This document shows, in pieces, positions 25,441 through 32,837 of a stretch of DNA of 64,000 nt. Source of the DNA: Mycobacterium sp. AZCC_0083 (GTDB lineage Bacteria > Actinomycetota > Actinomycetes > Mycobacteriales > Mycobacteriaceae); assembly GCF_014202335.1 (NCBI RefSeq), contig NZ_JACHGP010000018.1, forward strand, positions 99,172 through 163,171, in the 5' to 3' direction. Under the pieces are notes generated by a model. It did no database searches and was not told where the DNA came from. It saw nothing but the letters and a program-made list of their open reading frames with translations. Numbering within the stretch: the stretch's first letter is position 1; each line of letters starts with the position of its first letter. The position numbers and the translations under genes are program-made.

Positions 25441-28289
25441 TGTATCTGCGCATGCTCGCGCCGAACATATTCGGCGCCAACGTGATCGCCGGCGGTGTCG
25501 TGTAGGTCGGCGATGATCAGCCACGACGTCTCATCTTCTGGGTTGAGCTCCACCGACCGTTGCGCGGCTTTCATGGCGAGGTCGCTCTCGCCCAACCCGT
25601 GGTAGTCGGACGCCAAGGCCGCGGCCGCAGCTGCGGCGCTGCGGCGATATCTGCGGCGCTCCGCGTCGACGTGATCGGTGGACGGGAAATCAATCAGCAG
25701 GTCACCCGTGTAGACGCTGAGCACTTGCTCCCGCGCCGCGATCCGGCCGTCGGTATCGCCCTGCACTGCACTGACGGAAGCTTTCGACAGCAGCTCGTCG
25801 AATTCCACGACGTCGACGTGCGCATTGGCGGGCAGGGACATCCGGTACCTGTCGCCCGCGCGTTCGATGCCGATGCCGTGGGCATCGACGGCGCTCCGCA
25901 CGCTCGATATCGCCACTTGAAGACGATGTCCCGCGACCGAATGCGCGACGCCCGGCCACAACAGGTCCTCCAGGAATTCGCACCGGTGATCGCGATTCGG
26001 TGCCAGGGACAGCAACTGCAAGACGTTACGGGCTTGCGGTCGCAATGCGGAAAGGTCGAGCAGCTGACCGCCTGACTCCAGCTGGAATCTGCCGAAACAC
26101 GTGATGGTGACTTCGGTTTCGGCCGAGCGGTCGATGGTGGTTTGGGTCTCCACAAGTGGCGGCGTATCGACCGTGTGCACTACTTGGCGCACTGCAGGCA
26201 CCGCGATGCCTATTATCCCGTTGGCCGCCAACGCTGACGTCAGCGTGTGGGCGCTGCGTACATCCACTGCGGTGCTGTTCTCGATGGCCCGGCGCAGGGC
26301 AACCTCATTGCCGGCTTCGCGGAGCGGCAGGAGTTCACACCACAGCCGTAGAAGCGGCGCGTCCAGGTCGCGGAATTTTGCAGCGGCCGAGGCAAATTCA
26401 TGACTCGCCTCGGCGCGCCCGCAGTGTTGGCCACTGATCGCGACAGCTACCGTAAGTAGGGCTGCGCCCCACGCATCACCAATTTCTTCGCAATGGGTGA
26501 TGTTGCCGCGGCAACTTCTCGACCACCACGCCACATTCTCCGGTGAGATGGAAGCGGCTCGGTGAAAGCCGTTGGCCAGCCGGGCGATCCACGGTAACCC
26601 CTGCTGTTCTGCCTTGGTTGCGATCTCACTGAAATCTGACTCCGTGTTGTCCGATTCATCGGCTAGCAGTCCGATCACCGTGAGCGCCAGCTCAGCGCCG
26701 ATAACCGCCAATGAATCAGCAGGGGAGTTCTCGCGGATCGTCCGCAGAACCGTTCGGGCCTGCTCGAATTCGCCGGCAAGAATGCCGGCCAGGGCGTAGC
26801 ACAAACGGGTCCTCGGCTCCTGGTTGGGTGCAGGCTCGGTGATCGTCGCGAAATCCGGCGAGTGTCTGAGGGCTGCTCGCAGCAGCTCACTCCAGTGGGT
26901 TTGCGCCGCCGCTTGATCGCCCCTGCCCCGACCGTCATCGCCGGGCAGCCACATGGTCGCGACGCGGCGTTCGCCCCGGCAGAGCTGGTGGAAATTCGGC
27001 TCCTCATACAGGCTCTGCGCATGTTTGTACGCGTTGGCAGCAGCCTCTAGAGCACCTTCCCGGACCAGTCGCCGCGCGTTCGCGACGGCAAGCCACGGAT
27101 CGTGATGCCATGTGCTTGCGGGAAGTAGATGGTCGTCGTCCATGTGCGAAGCATCGATGCCATTCCCGCTGTCGCCACCGACCAGCTCGCTCAGCGCCGC
27201 CCAGTCACCGGCCTTCGCGTAGGCGCGGGCTGCGGCTCGCAAGTCGCCGGCCGCCTCAAGCACCTGTCCGCTGCGGCGATACAGCGCGCGGGCCTCGTCA
27301 ATGCCGAAGTCCTCCACGAGTGCGAGTTCGAGATGGGTTTGCAGGATCTCGTGGTAGCGGTAGAACGATCCGCCGTCGTCGGTTGAGGTGAACAGTTGAG
27401 AGTCCTCGAGCTGTTCGAGAATTCGGTGACTACCGGTGGTATTCAGGAGTTCATCGCATGTCGCGCCCGAAAGCCGGCCCAGAGTGCAGGTTTTCACCAA
27501 GAACTCGCGACGATCCTCGGCCAGCTCGGCCAGTACGTTGCGGGTCAGGTAGGAACGCACCAGTTTTGATCGGCCGGCAAGGTCGAGCACCGCCTGATGT
27601 CGTTCGGCGACCGTGCGGCCGACCGTCGACAAATGAAACAACTGCAGACCAGCGGCCCACCCACCGGTGCGCCGAGTCAAGGCTGCTGCCGCTTCGGGCC
27701 GAAGCGGCTGGTTGTACACCGAGGCGAACAATTCTTCGACTTCCCAGGACCGGAACCGGAGGTCGTCGCTCCCAGTTTCTTGTATCGACCCCGATACCCG
27801 TATCCGGGGGATGTTCACGTCGGGCATTCGGCGTGAGCCGAGAATGAGTCGCAGTCGCTGCGGGCGCAAGGACACGAGGCGTTCCAACGCGCGCTCTGCT
27901 GGGGTATCGGCAATCTCGTGCAGATCATCGAGAATCAGTGCACCCGCAGGTCCGTTCCACCGGTCCAGCCCGGTCAGGACATCGGTCATGGACGTGGCAT
28001 CGGCGGCGTCTGTGATCGGGGCAAGTGCTTGCCGCAGGTGAGCGATGAAACGGTCCTCGGCGGCGTCGTCGGCGGTGACCCGGTACCAGCCGACCGGCAC
28101 AGGTATTGCCGCGGCGACCCGGGCCAATAGCGTCGTCTTTCCTGAACCGGCGGGGGCGACAACAACATTGAGGCCACCGGGGGCATCTGACATCAGTGGC
28201 TGCTCAAGCCGCTCGCGCGCCAGGCCCCGCGCCTCAGGCGCGCGGAGCTTCTCTTGAAGGACGGCGTCTAGGACCATTTCGGGTGGCAC
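25422..28289 (-). CDS. Large transcription regulator: MalT-like ATPase, helical repeats and SARP/BTAD domain
   Basis: 955 aa from a GTG at 28289 (ATG 28277 possible). The Walker A motif APAGSGKTT (~45-53) and a Walker B-like LILDDLHEI (~117-125) mark a MalT/STAND NTPase. TPR-like helices follow. At ~725-830 there is an OmpR-type winged helix (VTITCFGRFQLESGGQLLDL, then RPQARNVLQLL), and at ~840-955 a BTAD helical domain, together a SARP. Regulators of this type switch on gene clusters in response to a ligand or to NTP-driven oligomerisation. It is the only specific regulator next to the CIS, so it is the best candidate to control it. The order (winged helix near the C-terminus rather than at the N-terminus) is unlike the classic AfsR layout. 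Confidence 0.85.
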   Translation of the reverse strand: MPPEMVLDAVLQEKLRAPEARGLARERLEQPLMSDAPGGLNVVVAPAGSGKTTLLARVAAAIPVPVGWYRVTADDAAEDRFIAHLRQALAPITDAADATSMTDVLTGLDRWNGPAGALILDDLHEIADTPAERALERLVSLRPQRLRLILGSRRMPDVNIPRIRVSGSIQETGSDDLRFRSWEVEELFASVYNQPLRPEAAAALTRRTGGWAAGLQLFHLSTVGRTVAERHQAVLDLAGRSKLVRSYLTRNVLAELAEDRREFLVKTCTLGRLSGATCDELLNTTGSHRILEQLEDSQLFTSTDDGGSFYRYHEILQTHLELALVEDFGIDEARALYRRSGQVLEAAGDLRAAARAYAKAGDWAALSELVGGDSGNGIDASHMDDDHLLPASTWHHDPWLAVANARRLVREGALEAAANAYKHAQSLYEEPNFHQLCRGERRVATMWLPGDDGRGRGDQAAAQTHWSELLRAALRHSPDFATITEPAPNQEPRTRLCYALAGILAGEFEQARTVLRTIRENSPADSLAVIGAELALTVIGLLADESDNTESDFSEIATKAEQQGLPWIARLANGFHRAASISPENVAWWSRSCRGNITHCEEIGDAWGAALLTVAVAISGQHCGRAEASHEFASAAAKFRDLDAPLLRLWCELLPLREAGNEVALRRAIENSTAVDVRSAHTLTSALAANGIIGIAVPAVRQVVHTVDTPPLVETQTTIDRSAETEVTITCFGRFQLESGGQLLDLSALRPQARNVLQLLSLAPNRDHRCEFLEDLLWPGVAHSVAGHRLQVAISSVRSAVDAHGIGIERAGDRYRMSLPANAHVDVVEFDELLSKASVSAVQGDTDGRIAAREQVLSVYTGDLLIDFPSTDHVDAERRRYRRSAAAAAAALASDYHGLGESDLAMKAAQRSVELNPEDETSWLIIADLHDTAGDHVGAEYVRREHAQIQAELGA

Positions 28290-28764
28290 AACCGGGGCAT
28301 TCGGACGGTCACCAGTGGCCCGATGCCTTCACCTGATGTCGTCTCGGACCTTCCTCGCACCGCATGTTTCCTCGGATTGGCGGCCGCGTCAGTGCGGCCT
28401 GCGCTCGGGACGCTAACCGCAGGACCGTGTCCGATGGTCGCGCACACTGTCGCATCCTTCCGTGAGCAGCTACCAGCCCATGCGGGATTGCCGAGTTGTC
28501 CCCAACCGCAATCATTGACGGACGGCCGACCTGAAACATCGGGAGAAATTACCCATCTTTTGTTTCTGGTGATACGTGGTTATCGCCGGGTCTGCCGAAT
28601 TGGTCGAGTAGGACCTATTCTTTTGCTATTGGTGTGTGAACGATTGATTGCACCTTTGGGCCGAGATCGAACGTTTCGGTGTACTGCGCGGGTGCGGTCG
28701 CCCATAATCGTGCGGATGCCGGTGGGTCCCGGGGGGGTCCCAGGGAGCAGGGGGAGGACAGCGA
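28290..28764. other. Divergent intergenic region, no gene seen
   Basis: About 475 bp between the regulator and the lipoprotein gene. The middle part (about 28550-28680) is more A/T-rich than its surroundings and probably holds the promoters. A G-rich run (CCCGGGGGGG near 28730) and the ribosome site GGGGGAGGA lie just before the lipoprotein start. Frames crossing the region are antisense or lack ribosome sites. Confidence 0.55.
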
Positions 28765-29412
28765 ATGGCAGACTGGAGGTGTCTGCGCCATGTGTCCGTG
28801 GTGGTAGGCACTCTTGTTGTGGCGGCAGGCATGTCCTCGTGCACTCAGTCGATGCCGGTGCCCGCGAACACTTCAGTCACCCCGACGTCGTCGGGTACCA
28901 GTGCCTCCAGTTCTAGTAGTACGACGACCACTACGGCTTCGACTGCAGAGACCTCGACTGGTGAAACCACCACTACGACTTCCAGCACCGACAGCAGTGC
29001 GATGACGAGTACGTCCAGTGGCACGTCCTCGACGTCGAGCAGCACACCGACCACCACGACCACGGCGAGCGATGCCGGTGCGCTAGCGCCCAAAGTGATT
29101 GTCGGGGACAGTGTGTTGACCGCGACAGGTCCGGTGCAATGCACCTACGACTCCAATGGCACTCGCACGATTGAGGTCGGCTCGGGCACCGTCTACACCG
29201 CGCAGGTGACGTCAGACGAGAATTTCAGCGTCGTGAAAATGGATCTGGGCGTCGTCGATGGAGTGCCGATGCAGGTCCGTGCCAATGGCGGTTCGGCTCA
29301 AGGCAGCAGAACGGACAAGTCGTACAGCATTGCGGGGACGGCGCAGGGGACGGACCCCTCCACCCAGCAGGTGGTGCAGAAGAACTTCACCTTCGAGGCG
29401 ACGTGCCCATGA
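28765..29412 (+). CDS. LpqH-like (19-kDa antigen type) lipoprotein
   Basis: 215 aa; GGGGGAGGA precedes the ATG. A lipoprotein signal peptide ends at the lipobox-like AGMSSC (~22-27). About 75 residues of Ser/Thr-rich linker follow. The C-terminal ~110 residues (QCTYDSNGTRTIEVGSG, SVVKMDLGVVDG, and KSYSIAGTAQG) resemble the mycobacterial 19-kDa lipoprotein family. The product should be an acylated outer-membrane-face or cell-wall protein. It is the first gene of a rightward set with the dynamin-like GTPases. Confidence 0.85.
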   Translation: MADWRCLRHVSVVVGTLVVAAGMSSCTQSMPVPANTSVTPTSSGTSASSSSSTTTTTASTAETSTGETTTTTSSTDSSAMTSTSSGTSSTSSSTPTTTTTASDAGALAPKVIVGDSVLTATGPVQCTYDSNGTRTIEVGSGTVYTAQVTSDENFSVVKMDLGVVDGVPMQVRANGGSAQGSRTDKSYSIAGTAQGTDPSTQQVVQKNFTFEATCP

Positions 29413-29436
29413 GCGGGGAAACGCCGATGTCGGGCA

Positions 29437-30945
29437 GTGAGTTCCGTGGCCAGCGCTAGTGGTGCTGCAACGCAGCGAACGGGCGTCGTCGATGAGGGCG
29501 ACGCCGCCCATGCCGATTTGCTTGAGCAGCTCGGTGTTTTGCTGGCCGACGTTGCCGGACAGCTTGGCGCTGCGGGGAAACAGCGGGTCGATGCCCTCGG
29601 GCGGAGGTCGCTGCAACCGCTGACGATCGCGGTGGCCGGCCGCACCAACGCCGGCAAGTCCACTCTGGTGAACGCCCTCATCGGAGCGCGGGTGGCTCCA
29701 ACTCGGGCGACCGAATGCACGCGGGCGATCACCTGGTATCAGTATGGCGCCAATCAGGCTCGGGTGATCCGCCGAGACGGCACGTCGGTCCCGGTGTATA
29801 CCGGGCCTCAGGGTGAATTGCCCGAAGAACTCGAGGTGCCGCTAGACGAGATCGACCGGCTAGAGGTGTCGCTGTCGCATGCGCCACTGCGACGGGTGAT
29901 CATGATCGACACCCCTGGACTGTCCGGAGATGACGGCCTAGCTGACCAAACCGAGCGACTGCTCGCGTCGGGTGAAGTCGACGTGATGGTGTTCGTTCTC
30001 GGCGAGATCGTGCACGCCGACGAGGCAAAGATCGTCAATGACTTTTGCGCCAAGAACCGCTTCGCGTTTGATTTCCCGAATGCCATGGGCATCCTGAGCC
30101 GCGCCGACCAGTACGGCGACGGCGAAGATCCGTGGCCGATCGCCGTCGCGACCGCCGCTCGGCACGCCAGTGACCTGGCTGCGGGCTTGGCCGGAGTCCT
30201 GCCCGTCATGGGCAAGATTGCCGAGACCACCGAGACGGGCGCATTCGATGAAACGCAGTCCGACTCGATCCGCACCCTGGCCGGTCTTGACGAGGACGAG
30301 TTGTCGACGGCGCTGTTGTGGGCCGGTGCGTTCGAGGGCATCGATTCCCTGCCACCGGGGGCTGCCCGACTGCTGCTCGACCGCCTTGACCTCTTCGGAA
30401 TCCGGGTACTGACGGAGTCCAGCGGCCCAGGCACGTCGGCGGCCGCCATGTACGGCCAGCTGCGGTCGATTTCCGGTATCGCCGCACTGTGGCACCGGAT
30501 TGAGGTCCTGTACGTCCGGCCTGCCGCGGTTCTCAAGGTGAAACGGACATTGGCCGAATTGGACCGGCTACTCGTCACTGCCGATATGCCCAAGCCACAG
30601 CGACAGCAGGCGCGGCAGCAGATCCGAGCACTGCATGATCATCCGGCCATGCACGCCCTGGCCGAACTTCGCTGTCTGGCTGCGTTGTACTCGGGCCGGT
30701 GCGTTCTGCCTGACGGCCAGACGACGCAGGCGGCGCTGAACTTATGGGAGCAAACGGAACCGGCTGCCCGACTTGGCGCCCAGGCCGATACCCCCCGCGA
30801 GGAGCTGGCGCGCCTGGCGCAGGAAGCCAGCAGATTATGGCGCGCCTACGCCAACACCGCCTCGAATGCGCTCGTGCGCCAACTCGCTGACACAGCGCAC
30901 TGGTCGGCCTACCAGTTGAGCATTGAACTTCGGGAGCGATCATGA
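29437..30945 (+). CDS. Dynamin-like GTPase, first of a pair
   Basis: 502 aa from a GTG at 29437. The GTPase domain shows G1 GRTNAGKST (~69-76), a switch-I Thr in PTRATECTRAIT (~89-99), G3 DTPGLSGD (~158) and G4 LSRADQ (~219). The helical second half lacks a clear membrane helix. Bacterial dynamin-like proteins act as pairs that bind and reshape membranes; the mycobacterial IniA/IniC proteins are the known example. It overlaps the second GTPase by 4 bases, so the two are probably made together. Whether it is the IniA or IniC counterpart cannot be settled here. Confidence 0.9.
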   Translation: MSSVASASGAATQRTGVVDEGDAAHADLLEQLGVLLADVAGQLGAAGKQRVDALGRRSLQPLTIAVAGRTNAGKSTLVNALIGARVAPTRATECTRAITWYQYGANQARVIRRDGTSVPVYTGPQGELPEELEVPLDEIDRLEVSLSHAPLRRVIMIDTPGLSGDDGLADQTERLLASGEVDVMVFVLGEIVHADEAKIVNDFCAKNRFAFDFPNAMGILSRADQYGDGEDPWPIAVATAARHASDLAAGLAGVLPVMGKIAETTETGAFDETQSDSIRTLAGLDEDELSTALLWAGAFEGIDSLPPGAARLLLDRLDLFGIRVLTESSGPGTSAAAMYGQLRSISGIAALWHRIEVLYVRPAAVLKVKRTLAELDRLLVTADMPKPQRQQARQQIRALHDHPAMHALAELRCLAALYSGRCVLPDGQTTQAALNLWEQTEPAARLGAQADTPREELARLAQEASRLWRAYANTASNALVRQLADTAHWSAYQLSIELRERS

Positions 30946-32768
30946 CGGCGCCCGTGGATCTGGATCTGGCGGCGTTGCGCGAATCGCTCCAATCACTTCT
31001 GCCCGAGGTCGGTGCCGGCGCGGCGCTGCAGCGGATGACGACCGGTGCCGGAGCGTCTTCGGGCAGCCGGGCAAACATCGTGGTGGTCGGCGAGCCCAGC
31101 ACCGGCAAGACGTCGATGATCAACGCCCTGCTCGGTCGGGCCGACCTGCTGCCAGTACGACCCACGGCGTCCTACGTCGCCATTGGCGGTGACCAAATCC
31201 CCTCGGTACGAGCCCATTACGCCGATGGTCGGATGACGAGCGGAGATGAGACGCATCTGGCGATGCTCCTAGGAGAGGGTGCCGATGAGCGTGCCGAGCG
31301 GGTCGAAATCATGGTGGCCGACCCCCGGCTGGCCGCGCTGACGTTGTTCGATACGCCCGGCGTCGGCGGCATCGATTCGGGGCTGGCCCAGCTGACTCTT
31401 AGCGCCGTACAGCAGGCAACGGCTTTGGTGTTCGTCTGCTCGGCGGGGGCGAAAATATCGATCGCTGAACGCAAATTCCTCGCCGAGGCGGCGAATCGCA
31501 TCGAGCAGATCGTGTTCGTGCTGTCCAAGATCGACAAGTACGCCGACTGGGAGCAGGTACTGGCCGAGAACGCTGACACCATCCGCGGCGATTTCCACAG
31601 ATTCCCGCCGGGTCGATTCGACGATGTGGTGTTCGTCCCCATCAGTGCGCGGCTGGCGAATATGGCAGCCGCTCGCGGAAACCTCACGCTTGCTCGGGTA
31701 AGCGGGATAGACGAACTCTGGACGCAGCTGTTCCGAATCTCGGGGATGCACCATCAGCTGGATGAGCTGAACACGTTGCGGGAGTTTGCCAGCGTTATCG
31801 CAGACGCCGAGGCCATCCTGGCGGACCGCAAACGCACGCTTGAGGCAGCGCCCGAAGACGACGATGAACTGGCTGCGGTAACCCGTCAAATCGGCGCGCT
31901 CACTGAGGCCAACTCGGCCTGGCGGATGCAATTGTCCAAGCAGATCGACTTGGCGCGCGACGAGGTGCGCACGCGGCTGCGCCGTCGGGTGAGCCAGTTG
32001 CGTGACCGCTACGACGCCAAGATGCAGGAGAAGATCAAACCGAACATGATCCCGGAGATCGAAGCGGCGATCGTGTCCGACCTATGTGAGTTGCAAGACG
32101 AGATCGACGCTGCGGTACGCGAGCACATCACTGAGATCGCGGGCTATCTGCTGGCTGGAATCGCCGGCGGTGATGGTGCCGTCGCCGACTTGGCCGACCA
32201 GCTGCCCGCCCGAGGAGAGACGGCGGCGGAGTTTCTCCGGGAGCGTACGGGGCCGCCCCAGGATCCGTCGGCAATGATGATGGGTCTGACGACGGCCATG
32301 ATGGGCACCAATACGGCGCGCATGTTGCTCACGCCCACTCTGGCGGCGGCCCTCCACGTCGCCGCATCTGGGTTCATTGCGGTGGGTGTCGGTGCGGTCG
32401 CGGCATTGCCCGTCGGTGTGGTGTGGTGGCGCCTGCAAAAGAAGTTTCGCGAGCGAGCGAGTGATGTTGCCAGCCTTCGTGGGTGGATAATTGAATGCCT
32501 CAGCAGTGCAAATGGTGAAATTGCTCTTGACTTGGACCGCATTTTTCGACAAGCTTCCTATTCTCTTCAGGAAACTATCGCGAGTGCCATGGCCGATGCT
32601 CTGCAAACCGCAACTGAGGCCCGGAAGGACTTGGGCCGGGCGCGTGACCGCGCGGCCGCGGACCTGCTCCGCCTCAACAAGGTGAAGACTCAGCTCGACC
32701 CCCTCAAGGAAGCCTCGCGAATGCGGCGCGCAGCGCTCCTGGCCGGTCCGACTTCCGGAGCTGGTTGA
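30942..32768 (+). CDS. Dynamin-like GTPase, second of a pair, with membrane hairpin
   Basis: 608 aa; its ATG overlaps the previous stop (ATGA). G1 GEPSTGKTS (~50-58), G3 DTPGVGG (~137) and G4 LSKIDKY (~195) are intact. Long coiled-coil stretches (~270-390) are followed by a hydrophobic hairpin (~468-497, ASGFIAVGVGAVAALPVGVV), and coiled coil again to the end. This is the bacterial dynamin layout with a membrane paddle. Together with its partner it probably remodels or repairs the inner membrane. Confidence 0.9.
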   Translation: MTAPVDLDLAALRESLQSLLPEVGAGAALQRMTTGAGASSGSRANIVVVGEPSTGKTSMINALLGRADLLPVRPTASYVAIGGDQIPSVRAHYADGRMTSGDETHLAMLLGEGADERAERVEIMVADPRLAALTLFDTPGVGGIDSGLAQLTLSAVQQATALVFVCSAGAKISIAERKFLAEAANRIEQIVFVLSKIDKYADWEQVLAENADTIRGDFHRFPPGRFDDVVFVPISARLANMAAARGNLTLARVSGIDELWTQLFRISGMHHQLDELNTLREFASVIADAEAILADRKRTLEAAPEDDDELAAVTRQIGALTEANSAWRMQLSKQIDLARDEVRTRLRRRVSQLRDRYDAKMQEKIKPNMIPEIEAAIVSDLCELQDEIDAAVREHITEIAGYLLAGIAGGDGAVADLADQLPARGETAAEFLRERTGPPQDPSAMMMGLTTAMMGTNTARMLLTPTLAAALHVAASGFIAVGVGAVAALPVGVVWWRLQKKFRERASDVASLRGWIIECLSSANGEIALDLDRIFRQASYSLQETIASAMADALQTATEARKDLGRARDRAAADLLRLNKVKTQLDPLKEASRMRRAALLAGPTSGAG

Positions 32769-32837
32769 AATGGCTGACCACTCGTCCCGCACATGCTTCA
32801 CCAAGGCAAACTCCAAACCTGCCGAAGAGGTCCGCAA

